Shown here piece after piece: positions 35,315 to 46,754 of a DNA stretch of 64,000 nt. A program made the position numbers and the translations under genes. The DNA is from Laetiporus sulphureus 93-53 (Eukaryota; Basidiomycota; Agaricomycetes; Polyporales; Laetiporaceae): the NCBI RefSeq assembly GCF_001632365.1, contig NW_024468516.1, forward strand, positions 652,177-716,176, given 5' to 3'. Numbering within the stretch: position 1 is the first letter of the stretch; each line of letters opens with the position of its first letter. Under the pieces are notes generated by a model that saw only the letters and a program-made list of their open reading frames with translations, made no database searches and was not told the DNA's origin.

Positions 35315-37666
35315 TCAGTCGTAATGACTCACCAATACATCCAAATTCAGCTGATCTGCCATGTCCATGAAGGCGTCCACGCCGTCTTTCTTCGCCTGTT
35401 CCATGATTGACGGGACAGTCCACCTTCCAACAGCGGGGGGCATCCAACCCATCAGCTCCGGCCATCGTTTGCGCATCATCGCGTCCACTGCCTCCGTGTA
35501 GGTTCTCATTGTGAATGCACCCTTTGCGTACCCAGCCGCACAAAGCGCTGCCCAAGACAAGTCCCGCATCAACTCCGTCGCTTCTGTTGCGGGATCGTTC
35601 GCCATGATCACGAAGTATTTCACGTGGAACCGATCCTTCTTCAGCCAAAAGAGCCATCCTCCATTCCTTTCGGCAGCGATCTCGGTCAGATATCCTTTGA
35701 TCGACGGGAGGCTCTCCGCCGGAGCCCCAGGTACCCTGATAGGCTCACCCGTGCCGTAGAATACGTCCTTGCCTGAGCGCATAATGTTCCAGACAGTGCG
35801 CGTACGCGCTGTGGGCGTGCCTAGCGTCGAAGGCGCTTCGAAAGTGCGTGTTCTATATTGATAAAACGTCTCATCGTTGCCGCCGCCGAACTGCTCTATT
35901 TGTTGCCCCGGATCCGTCTCAGAACGGGTAATGACGACAAACTTGTCAGGGCGAGCACGTATCTCCCGGAAAAAGGCATCGGTGAGTGCATGTGGCTCGT
36001 TTCGGACCGCTCCGAACGTATACACCCTTCTGCTCACTTCGAACCATTTGATATGTCCTCTTCGTGATGCTTTGCGGTTAGTCGGCATTGGACCGATATT
36101 GCGAACTGCGCCCACGATGTCACCAAGGACAACGCCGCAGAAGCTCAGCACGAGCCTGAAGAGTTCTGCGTCGTATTCTGCGCACCATGACGGTGGCGGG
36201 ACCATGCCGATTGTGCCAAACGACATAAAAGTCTCCAGGTCGTCGAAATTGTTGCACAGGTTCATGAAGCGATTCTCGACATTTGCAACAGGCTTCAAGG
36301 TGTCAAGAAGATACTGTATAAACGAGATCAATTCAACAGCGACTCGAGATGTTTTCGCTCGTTGACTTACATACCAGCCCTCTTTCGACATCGTCTTTTG
36401 GTGCCGGTCTTTGAAAACCCATCCTCCGACAATCTTGAACCGATCCTCTGGATCACAGTAAGATGCGGCGCCTGCCAGCCAACTGACACATCGACATTGA
36501 CAGGACTCACCGAGACGACCAAGGTTCGCCGCTGTGCCTGCCTTGCCTGCCTTTGGCCAGATCGCAAGGGCATCGAGAACGGCATCTTTCCACCATATCA
36601 TTCCTCTCCCCACTGCCTGCTGCTGCCCTCTCTCAAATTTCTCGAAGTCGTCCAGGGTGAAACTCGGGTCCAAAAACAAGTCATTGAAGGACACCTTTCC
36701 CTCTGCCTTCAACAAGAGCGCGGGATCGTGTAGAACGACGCGCCGGGCGAATTGCAAGATTGCGTCTCGCTTGATGCTCAATGCTCTCAATACGTCAGCG
36801 TTGTTGCGATCTTCTGGAGAGATGCGCTCAACCCAAGCCTCCCTGCTCTCCCGAAGGAGTCGATAGGTCCCGAGATATTCGCGTTTCTCACTGTAATGCA
36901 ATTTATTTCTTCTGATACAGATAGTAGGATGAGAGATACTGACGCTCGCAAGACCAACTCGATGGGGTCGTCGTCTTCGCTTTCTTCTGCAGGAGCCTGT
37001 ACTACTGGGGTTGCATTGCTATCTTCCGACAGAGTGAGGACGTCCGAGAGCGAGACCCCTTTAGATTTATCCACTTCTTCCTTATGGTTAGAAGTACGTG
37101 GTGCCTGGAACGGTTTGATCCAGTTGTATGCAGGATTTTTCGCGAATTGTAGGTCAAAGGCGCGCGTTTCGAGAGCATCCATGACATCAATACTCTTGAC
37201 CATCTTCTTCTCTAGGAACTTCAGTCGAATCTTGTGGCTGTCATCCACTGCTGAGAGAGTTACTTATCCAGAAATACAACAACATTTGATCAGGGCTTGA
37301 CTCGCCTTTCAGGAAGAATCGCTTATGGTGTATCTCTCGACCGGTTTTTTCTACCCGTATAGCTTCGACGTATCTCCGCATCCAGATTGCCTTGGCCTTC
37401 GCGTACTGCAGGTCGCTGTATGCAACTATCTGCTCCAGTGAGGGTACGTCAGCGGTCTCCATCTCATCAACGATTTTAGACGCGTCTTTGTAGCTCTTGG
37501 TCATCTTGCAGTACTGCCCGTGATGGAGCTTACAGCGGGTCTTTGGATGCCCGTCGGTGGGAGGCCTGGGGCACCTGGTCTTGCCATCAGCTTCGAGAGT
37601 GAGGCATGTTTTTGCAGCCTCTTTAGTGCTATGTTTTGATGCTTTCTTGACATTTCCTGTGGGCAT
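35315..37666 (-). CDS. Unknown fungal protein with N-terminal Cys/His motif
   Basis: From ATG 37666: basic start MPTGNVKKASKHSTKEAAK, then TRCPRPPTDGHPKTRCKLHH with GQYCKMTKSYKDASK, a possible zinc-binding patch, then a helical segment (IVDEMETADVPSLEQIVAYS). After introns near 37305-37245 and 36945-36900 follows a long exon with REYLGTYRLLRESREAWVER, DPALLLKAEGKVSFNDLFLD, a small intron-bounded WLAGAASYCDPEDRFKI, RFMNLCNNFDDLETFMSFG, and a C-terminal half with GHIKWFEVSRRVYTFGAVRN and LMGWMPPAVGRWTVPSIMEQ. I do not recognise a named domain. The protein seems intact. A second, shrunken relative lies at 42113. The last intron may be alternatively spliced, giving an end at 35315 (VSHYD) or 35280 (MTQGYL). 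Confidence 0.75.
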
Positions 37667-40197
37667 GTTGTATGCTGGAGTGGGGGAAGAGGACGTCGAA
37701 GGTTTGCCACGGGTATATGACAGTGACTGCTACAACTATATATAGAGCTCGGCAGAGACATAGCATTGCTATGGCACCTGATCCAGCCCATTGTGTACTG
37801 AATTGCTCACCAGATAAGCCTGTCAGTGAATACAATGAAGGCGAAGTCAGTAGGTGTAGCACGTGTTCATCAGATGTCAATATCAGAAAATCTAAAATCT
37901 ACTTGTGGCTCGAGAGCATCCTTTTGATTTGGTTTTGGCTTTCATAGGCCAGCCAGCACACAATAAGAAGCTCCAGGCCTGGAGAAAAATTCAAAACAAG
38001 GAGGTTTTGAGACGTTCTTGAAGTTACTGTCACTTTTTGGTGATGGCAAGCGGATAAAAGTGTCATGAGCCGGAATTGAGTTTTCCTGATTATAAAATGC
38101 AAGTCTTCCAGTAGTCACAAGGCTTCACGCGCACGTATACCACACCAATATGTCAAGAGTACTAATATCTTGCAATATTGCTGACAGATGAGAAGATGGC
38201 GTACTACTAACTGTTATCAAATAACCTCAAGGGGTTTCAGATTCATGCGAGATATCGGCACGATCTCGATCAGACGGACCGCGATAGAATAGTCGATTTC
38301 GAGTGGCAGAGAACAGGTAGGGGCACCGTGTAACGTCAGACCATGAAGTGCGAGGATTGTATAGAACCGTTTCAGCCTGAAACTTTATTACCTACACGTC
38401 TAATGCGCGCACTGCATCAGTTATCCTCGATCGATCTCGTTAGCTGCGTACTACACTGATGATTGTATATGCCATCCCTTGCCTCGAACGGCCGATACGA
38501 AAAATGGGCGAGATCGTGGCATGCTCATCCCTGAGCCGAGGATGGCGGTTTTAAGTGCGACGAGTGCGTAGTGCTGGTGATGCATCTGTTACTAGTACCT
38601 ACGAGCAATTCCTTCATCCTGTCGCTGACAGTGTGGGCCCAGCTGAACTTAGGCTTTCACGCCGCCTGCTGACATGCATGACATAATTCCCGTATGAGAT
38701 TGATTCATTGGTGGCGTAGTAGTAGTAGGCTCTGCAAGCAATGATCAGCACTGGCGTGGCATCTTCTGGATCAAAGAGCGCGGGCTGGCGGCCCGCTCTG
38801 CGCCATCCCGAAGGTATCGATCGATCGTTTGGCGCATACACACACATCAAGTGATCCAACTGTTCCAACTGTTCATACTCAGCGTCCCCGACGCGAGCGG
38901 CCACGGGTGCCTTAGCCAATCCCCTTTCGCACCAGCCCGCGCACACAAAGCTCTTGTCGTCACCCGATACCACCCGCTCGTGAGCCCGCACGCTACATAA
39001 GCAGCTCTCCCGCACATACGAATTATCCTCGAGGGAGAAGTATCGCGCGGACGGAGCGGGCCTGGACAGCTGCTACGTGCGTGTACGTCAGACGTGGGCG
39101 ACACGCGCACGGGTCGTGTAGGGTGCGGCGGGAAGACGTTCTGCATGCAAGCGTTTGTTTGGTGCGGGTGCATCGGTGGACTCGACCGACGCGGAGGGGT
39201 GTGGGCGTCGCGCGCCGTCGGACGTGCACGATGTTGGAGGTCGCGCATGCCCGTGGGGGCGCCTCGGAGAATGATGTGGGGGCGTGTATCTTTCTATTGC
39301 TTCGACCACGTATTGACGATTTTGAACTAAATGAGTAAGGTGTAGGATGCATCGATCACGTGGAGCATCGGAAAAAGCAAAAAAAACGCATCCATCACGG
39401 TCGAGCGCGTGTTACTACTTAATTCCGAACTGTACTCGCATACAAAGGATCTGCGGATCTAGTAGGAAGTTGCTGTTGCGTTGAAACTCGGTGAAACTGC
39501 ACAGAGACTCGGGGATCAAATGGAGAAGTGGCCTCGTGAGTACACTTCTCTACGGTCCGCGCCGACGACCTTGAAGAACGTTCCCATTCAAAAGACCAGA
39601 TCGTTCGGGGTAGAACAGCCTAGTCCGCATAAAGCGCCTGACGCGGTAAGGTTCATTGTCCACCGCATCAATGACGATGTAACATTCTATTTCTAGGATG
39701 AAGCATTGTGGCACATTTATGCTGCTCCAACATACACCCAAGGAGGTGCCGACCGTGCTAAACAGTCATAGTATTCAGAAGCCCAAGCGACAGCGCACTC
39801 AACCGCACGCAAGGCAGCGCTTTTCCTCGTGAGATGGTTGTAGGGGCCACGCGATCTGCCAGCGTCGCCGCTGACCCGAATCTGCGCGGCGAACAAGTGA
39901 TGGGAAATGGGAACACACTCGTGAGGACCCGGGAAGCCACGGAGCGTGTCATGGCTGCTATATTTGGCGACTCTCGTTCAGCGGCACGTCGGCAGGAGGA
40001 ATTCGGAGATCACGTGTGGGTACCTTTTCGGGCAGAAGTGGCATGCTTGGGCGATTCGCAGTGGGGTGTATCAACGTTCCTGTTCCTCGTGAGCCCGCCG
40101 CGCCGTGATATATATTGCGCGAGACGCAGCGTAAAACTACACGTCTCTCCTACCCTCGTACCTGTCCACTTGAAAACGACCCGCTCGTCGATTAGCC
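37667..40197. other. 2.5-kb gene-poor region
   Basis: No conserved protein, tRNA or rRNA recognised. 37.7-38.6 kb is AT-rich with few frames. 38.6-39.35 kb has a GC-rich patch with overlapping frames on both strands that share no features with known proteins. The last ~200 bp must contain the FDH promoter. A noncoding transcript is possible but not supported by anything I can see. Confidence 0.5.
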
Positions 40198-41746
40198 ATG
40201 TTCAGCCGACTTGTCTCTCGCCAGTCCGTCACCTCTCGTCCTCTTGCGCGGACACTCTCTAGCCCGAACGCGCAATGGAGCCGTGGCATGAAAGTATGGG
40301 TTCTCAAGGCCGCTGTCTACGATATGTGTTGACGCGTTTGGCACAGGTTCTCGCCATCCTCTACCGCGGTGGCGAGGCTGCAAAGCAGGAACCCCGCCTG
40401 CTCGGCACCGTCGAAAACGAGGTTCGTATGCTGTACGCTGCAGCGCGTTTTGAGCGGCCTTCTGACATTCTTGCATAGCTCGGTCTCCGCCCATGGCTCG
40501 AGTCCCAAGGCCATGAGCTCATTGTATGCGTCCCACGTTTATCCCCCCAGCTGTGCCATACTGACATTTGCTTAGGTCTCTGACAGCAAGGAGGGCCCCC
40601 ACAGTGACCTTGCGAAGCACATCGTCGACGTGAGTTCTCACTGCGCTCTGTTAGATGCGGAGTACCGACGGTCTTTCAGGCAGAAGTCGTGATTACGACC
40701 CCCTTCCACCCCGGATACCTCACTCGTGACCTCATCGACAAGGCAAGTAGTTTTCCCGACGATTCACCGACACTATAATGATCCCGCCTCTTTCCCCGAT
40801 CAGGCCAAGAACCTCAAGATTTGCATCACCGCGGGCGTCGGATCGGACCACGTGGATCTCAACGCGGCCGTAGAGCGAAAGATCCAGGTGATGGAGGTCA
40901 CCGGCTCGAACGTCTCCTCCGTCGCGGAGCACGTCGTGATGAGCATCCTGCTCCTCGTGCGCAACTTTGTGCCTGCGCACGAGATGATCGAGCGCGGCGA
41001 CTGGATGGTCTCGCAGATTGCGCGCAACGCGTTCGATCTCGAAGGCAAGGTTGTCGGTACGATCGGCGCGGGCCGCATCGGTTACCGTGTGCTGGAGCGT
41101 CTCATGCCCTTCAACACCAAGGAGCACGTCTATCACGACTACATCGCCCTTTCCAAGGGTTGGTGTGCAGTATTTATCTCAGTGTAGACGACACTGATGA
41201 TGCATTGCAGATGCGGAGCAAGCGGTGCGTGCTCGCCGCGTTGAAGACGTCAAGGACTTGGTCTCGCAGTGCGATGTTGTTACCGTCAACTGCCCGCTTC
41301 ACGAGGGTACTCGCAACCTCGTGAACGCTGACCTCCTCAAACACTTCAAAAAGGTATGCAGGAGTTTCAACTGCATAGGAACGAACGATCACTGACGTCA
41401 CCCACTTCAGGGTGCATGGCTCGTCAACACCGCCCGTGGTGCCATCTGCGACAAAGACGCGGTCGCGGCTGCGCTCAAGAGCGGCCGCCTGTCCGGCTAC
41501 GCCGGCGACGTGTGGAACGTGCAGCCCGCGCCGAAGGACCACGTCTGGCGCACGATGAAGAACCCGCTCGGCGGCGGCAACGGCATGACGCCGCACTACT
41601 CTGGCACGACGCTCGACGCGCAGGCGCGCTACGCGGCGGGAACGAGGACGATCCTGGAGAACTACCTCAACGGCAAGCCACAGGATTTGGCGAACATCAT
41701 TGTTGGCATTGGCAAGTACGAGACGAAGGCGTACGGCCAGCGCTGA
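40198..41746 (+). CDS. FDH1: NAD-dependent formate dehydrogenase
   Basis: Oxidises formate to CO2 with NAD+. In wood-decay fungi this handles formate from oxalate and C1 metabolism. The start [20 protein letters not shown] is a likely mitochondrial presequence, unusual for the many cytosolic fungal FDHs but seen in plants. Then [97 protein letters not shown] (Rossmann GxGxxG), [42 protein letters not shown]-type [20 protein letters not shown] (catalytic His region) and the C-terminal [15 protein letters not shown]. Introns at about 40293-40346, 40447-40478 onward, 40525-40575, 40631-40680 and 40744-40803, plus two after 41155. Full length. Confidence 0.95.
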
Positions 41747-42112
41747 ATGACAGTTGGCGCTTGGGGCCGATGAGGTGGCATACCATTGTAGTTTACTATT
41801 CTCGCGCGCATATACTTTTGTAGCAGTATCAATGGCAGAAGCGTTCAAAATAACACTTATATTTCAAGCCCGCCAACGTTAAACGCACCTGAGCAGCTTG
41901 CGTCGAGAGAGTGTCGGGCATATCAATATGGGGGATCTCGATCGCGATCAATTTCAATTGGCTTCAAATACCGTTGCCTGAGCCTGCAATTGCAATGTGA
42001 TGCTAGGACTTCTCCACTGGTTGCTTTTGCTGAGGAAATGAGGTATTGATGACAGCGTCCATAAGATTCAGTCCTTGCTGTGTAGCTTTTCTCACACTCT
42101 ATGTTCCCACTC
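41747..42112. other. FDH 3' flank
   Basis: Spacer before the relic gene. Nothing coding seen. Confidence 0.5.
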
Positions 42113-42354
42113 CTCATAACGGGTTGTTACCTGAACAGTATCTCCTGTCGGACGTCCTTGATCCGCAAGCAAACATCAAAAACCGCTTCATGTGCGATCT
42201 GTGCAACAACTTCGACGACCTCGAATCGCTGATCATGAGCTGGATGCCGAGCGCGGTAGGGACCTATAAGATGGACTCGTTGGAAGAACGGACCAAGAAA
42301 GAAGGATCGAATTGGTTTGTCGAGGTGGCAGATCGCATGAGCCTGAGAATCTAA
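42113..42354 (+). pseudogene. Internally deleted relic of the 35315-37666 gene family
   Basis: The frame reads YLLSDVLDPQANIKNRFMCD, LCNNFDDLESLIMSW, MPSAVGTYKMDSLEERTKKE and a short tail to a stop at 42354. Its first part matches YLLDTLKPVANVENRFMNLC and NNFDDLETFMS of the unknown gene; its second matches LMGWMPPAVGRWTVPSIMEQ and the C-terminus. About 250 residues are missing at the join (near 42230), yet the frame stays open. No upstream part is visible. I read it as a deletion relic in inverted orientation, about 5 kb from its relative. Confidence 0.75.
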
Positions 42355-42764
42355 CTTGTACTCTTGCCGGAATTGTTGTTCATTGGATTCAGTGATATCG
42401 AGTACTTGTCATCGACTCAGCCAGCCTCGCCTGTGGGGAGCGACACGAGTTTGCTGTTTGTAATAGTTTTCCATCCATTGTGATGCACTGCAAATTGGTA
42501 TGGCTAGTAAGATACAAATAGTGGCTAATAACACATTGCAATGATTGTCACGATGCCATGGTTTGACTGTAATGTACAAAGCGAAAAAAAAACCCTCGCT
42601 CTAAAGTAGGATGGGATGCTGGAATTAGGACAGACCCGCAAGCACGCAGTCTTGAGACCATGAAACCAAGAGTCCTCGAAGCAGATGGCAGGAGATAGTC
42701 AGCAGGGAATAAGTGAAGTGATAGCGGTGTCGGCTAGCTTCGCATAAGCGTGCCAAGGTATATT
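42355..42764. other. Intergenic between relic and kinase, nothing seen
   Basis: About 410 bp with an A-run at 42584-42592. No coding signal. Presumably the kinase 3' UTR. Confidence 0.5.
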
Positions 42765-45700
42765 TCATCGGTACTTCTGCACGAGGCGTTCCAGCTCTTC
42801 AACGACTTCGGTCATCGTAGGCCGGTCTTTGGAATCTTGCGCCCACATGCGCTCTACCAAGTCCACGATCTCAGGGCACCACTGCTTGCGCAATCCTGAA
42901 ACTGATGGCCTGGAATCACCCAAATGCCCATTAGCTGGTATTCCGACGAAATTGAGTATGTATACTTACCTCTGATGCTTGTTACCCACAACATCGTAGA
43001 TCGCATGCTCGTTCATGCCCTGGCATCACCACATTAGGGGACAGCTGAATTCAAAGTTTTGCGCTATCGCACCTCCCAAGGAAACGCCTTCACTGGCACA
43101 TGCCATTGGAGCATCTCCCAGAACACCATCCCACAAGAGTAGACATCGACCTTGTGATTGTACTTTGGATGGGCGGTCCAGAGCTCAGGAGCCTGCCAAT
43201 TCACTGTGCCGACCAAACTGCGAACCATCGAGCGCGTTGACTGCTTTACCTTCGCCAGGCCAAAGTCGGTGATCTTTGCAACCCCCTTGGATGTGATGAG
43301 GATGTTGGACGACTTGCAATCCCTGTGGATGACGGATGGTTTCCGGGTATGCAGGTACTCAAGTCCTCGGGCGATGTCGAGCATGATGCAGAGCTAGTCC
43401 GCGACCAATTTTGAATCAGGGAACACGATGTGAGTGCTGATTATATTACTCACGATTTTATGCAACGAAGGGGGGCTAACGTTACGTATGTAGTCGAATA
43501 GATCGCCATTTGAGCACAGCTCGCTGACGATCATGACTGGCGTGTCTCGAGTGTTCTCCGGTATGCTCACGCCAAGCTGATAGCAAATTCTCAGTGAATA
43601 ATTCGCACTGCATGATTTTTACGCACGAATTTGACAATGTTGGGATGGTTGAAATCACCGAGGAGCTTAAGTTCCTTGATGTCCACTGGCAAGCAATCAT
43701 GATCGATGTCAACGGTGAAGGAGCAAGTGACTCACTGGCACTGAGCTGGTCTCTGAACTCAGCTATCGCGACCTTACTACGTTTGTACTTTCCGATGAAG
43801 ACATCTTTGAAGCCGCCGCTGCCGATCCTTTCAAGCTTTGTCAGCTTTTCCGGGGGAATCTCCCTCTCCTCCAGCCCCAAGCTCTCCAAGTCAAGTTCGA
43901 GCTCTGGCTCCGCCGCCTTCGCCCGATCTGACAACGGAGGAGTGCGAGGCTCGTCTGTGTGTACACGCTCGGGGCGCATGAGAACGGGCGGTGTTTCGCT
44001 TTGGCTCTTACTCCGTGTCTTCCGTCTGCCATGTCCGCGGTCTTTTGGAGTAGAAGGCGGACGTGCTGTACCAGTCGACGACGGTGAACTATAATGCTGG
44101 TCTCTCCACTGAAGGAGAGCCTCAGCGAGTTGCGGTTTTGTACCTGTCGTGTCGAGATCCCGTGTTTCACATAACCGTACAAGTTTTTCCCTCCGCATGC
44201 GCAATAGAGACTTTGAAGTGGCTACGGTGAGGTCCACTGTCAAGAAAAGCTCTCAGTGATTACAAGTAAAGACAAAGCAAGACACTCAACCGTTTTCATC
44301 CATCACTCCATCAACCTCATTAACCTCGTCAATTTCATCTGCTTCGCTCTCCGTATCGACATCTTCTGAAGAGGAACCTCGATAACTCTCATCGTCCTCG
44401 TCATCGTCGTCTTTTTCGCCTGTAGACTCGCCCTCGTCACCTTCTGCGAGAACCTTGCCGCTTCTCAGCCTGCGTGGCTCTAGCGTGACCTGCACAGTGT
44501 TTTCCTCCTCATCAACAGTAGTGCTGCTCCCATCATCTTCCTCATTGTCAATATCCTCCTCAGTAGCGCTCTGCTCGAGGTCCGTCTCGCCCTCATTATC
44601 ACTCCGCTCATCATCTCCATCGCTGGGAGGTGTATGGGTCTGTAACGGCCGAGGCCTTAACCTCCGCTTGAGGGGAGCCCATAGGACAGGGGCCTTCGGA
44701 GTTTCAGCGGGAGAAGGTGAAAGCTGAAGTTCATCCACCTCTTCATCTTGGTCGGTCTCGCTCTCGTTGAGTTCGTCCTCTTCCTCACCTTCCGAAGGTC
44801 TTTCCACATTAGCCCTCGCCTTCCGCATGAGGGTCATGCGTCGCTGGGGCTCTCGAGCGTGGCTGTCAATGACCTCATCCTTGCTCTGCCTGCCACTGCT
44901 TTGCTTCTCGCCTTGGCTACGTAGCCGTCTCGGACTTGGCGACGTTGAATTTGGCGACATCGAAGCGAGCGGCTCCTCGACCTCGGTGAGATCGGTCAAA
45001 TCACTCTCTTCGTCGATGGGTGGGGCAGGCCGTAGTCTATCACCGTTGTGGAGCCCCGCTTGCTTCGATATCCCCTTGTCTTGGCTACTTCTGGAAGATG
45101 AAGAGGCGGTAGGTGATATCTCGCTCGACAGCTGGCGCATTCGTAGGCGAGTTATAGGAGGAGACGGCAGGGAAGATGCAGCTACCGACGAGGTGGGAGA
45201 TGATCTCATGGAGCTCGCATTGCTAAACCCACGCCTGCAGCATGCGCTCAATCATTTAAAGTTATAAGTACGTATTCATGTATCCTCACCTTCGTGTTGA
45301 GGGGCCTGTACGGCGCAGACTTTCAAAAGAATCCCCAGTGAACCGAGTCTTCTTCCCTGACTGGCCATCATGACCGACTGAAGAATATCTCTCCGACGCA
45401 CGTGTCCGTGTAGTGTGTCCTATGTCGTGCATAGTGGCCCTCCTCCGCAGACCGTTCTTGCATTGCACGTGGAAATCGGTCTCTGCACTTCCCGCGGTGT
45501 TGCCTCCATCAGAAGAATAGTCGCTAGAACCGCTGTCGAGCGCGCCGGGCGATGACGGAGGCAAATCCGCAATGTCATCCCGCGCATCGACAATGCAATC
45601 TACAATCTCTTGTTTCGTGAGAAGCTCTGCATCCTCCGATAGACCAGCCGCCACATATAAACGAACAAGCTCATCCTTGCGCAGCCGTAACAGCTGGCGG

Positions 45701-46286
45701 GAAGGCGCCTCGTTTATGAGGAAGTCATCCGCTGGGAAAGTTGTTCTTAATTGATCGCTGCCGCACCGCAAACACGCCTGTACTTACATGTGTCCACAAT
45801 TCCGTCGTCATCGGACCTGTCAGGACCTTCCCAATGCGCATGACCATCAACTTCCATATCGCTTATAAAATCGTCTTCACTCGAATCGTGACTGGTTTTC
45901 CTTCGCTTCACTCTCGAAGGCGCGCGTGAATTCTTTCCGGAGGCCGCGTTTTCGGTACCACTAACCATGCGTTTACGCTTGATTCCGGCACGTACACGGT
46001 AATCGCGAATATCGTCGTGTATCCCTTCCTTCGCCATATTCGACCGGGAAGGAAGACGACGGAGATTAAACTGGAGTGGGACCAAAACTGCGCGGGGTGG
46101 ATCCGAGGAAGAGCTGCTAGACGCGACCGGACCGTGAGAACTGGACTCGGGCGATATGTAAGGATTGGCGAAAGCGACGACGCGTCTGCGAGAGCCAGCA
46201 CCGCGTCGCGACTGGAGCTTTCGGCTAGTCAAAATGGCGGTGTCTGCGACTGATGAGACTCTAAGGTTAGAGCGCCGTTGGGCCAT
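42765..46286 (-). CDS. Protein kinase (TKL-like) with SAP-like repeats
   Basis: Exon 1 (MAQRRSNLRVSSVADTAIL on) is basic with a bipartite-looking nuclear signal, IKRKRM and VKRRK. Next are a SAP-like helix-extended-helix, SRQLLRLRKDELVRLYVAAG, then a very acidic Ser-rich stretch (44290-45200), and a second SAP-like repeat, SKSLLRMRREKLVRLCETRD. The kinase domain follows: LERIGSGGFKDVFIGKY, ELKLLGDFNHPNIVKFLGVS, PVMIVSELCSNGDLFDYI, SVIHRDCKSSNILIT (HRD, catalytic Asp and Asn), KITDFGLAKVKQST (DFG), GTVNWQAPELW (APE), DVYSCGMVFWEMLQW and DRPTMTEVVEELERLVQKYR-stop. The beta-3 VAIK lysine is absent: the read is KVAIAEF. SAP domains bind AT-rich DNA, so a chromatin-linked kinase is my inference. 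About ten introns. Confidence 0.87.
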
Positions 46287-46754
46287 ACCCGAATGACAGG
46301 ATTAGTCTAGCAAGGGGTCGTCCAGCCAGAGCAATTCCAGCCAGGTTGCGTCAGTAAAGAGCGACGAGGAGAGCCAGGATGTCTGAATTCAGGAGCTTGA
46401 GATTGAGCAGCGCGCCGAGCTCCCCGTCGTCGCCGGTGTTGACGTTGAGACAGTTCAGAAGAACAGCGACCAAAGAGCTACAAATAAGGCGCCACCTCTC
46501 GGCGCCAGATCCTCACTAAGTACACGGTCACGTGATATTCACGTGATCGGTTCTTGCACCCCCAACCGGCGACAGCACCCCCAACCGGCGACAGCCGGGG
46601 ACCCGCGTGGACGTTGAACGTTGAACATTAAACGTAATTCACAACAGTATACTCAAGAAAAGGTCTGATAGGTATGCAATGATAATACATCGTCGCTAGA
46701 TATACACGACAGAGTATCCTCACCCTGTACTACACTGACGCCCTGCACCCAGCC
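46287..46754. promoter_or_regulatory. Kinase promoter region with E-box pair and tandem repeat
   Basis: Contains TCACGTGATATTCACGTGAT (from about 46529), two CACGTG E-boxes ten bases apart. Then two direct copies of a 19-bp unit with core CCCCCAACCGGCGACAG (46556-46593), and a triplicated ACGTTGAAC/ACATTAAAC-type run. CACGTG is the usual bHLH site; which factor acts here is unknown. Confidence 0.55.

Noticed and set aside
44455..45267. Ser-rich plus-strand frames
   Set aside because: Antisense of the acidic Ser/Glu tract of the SAP kinase.
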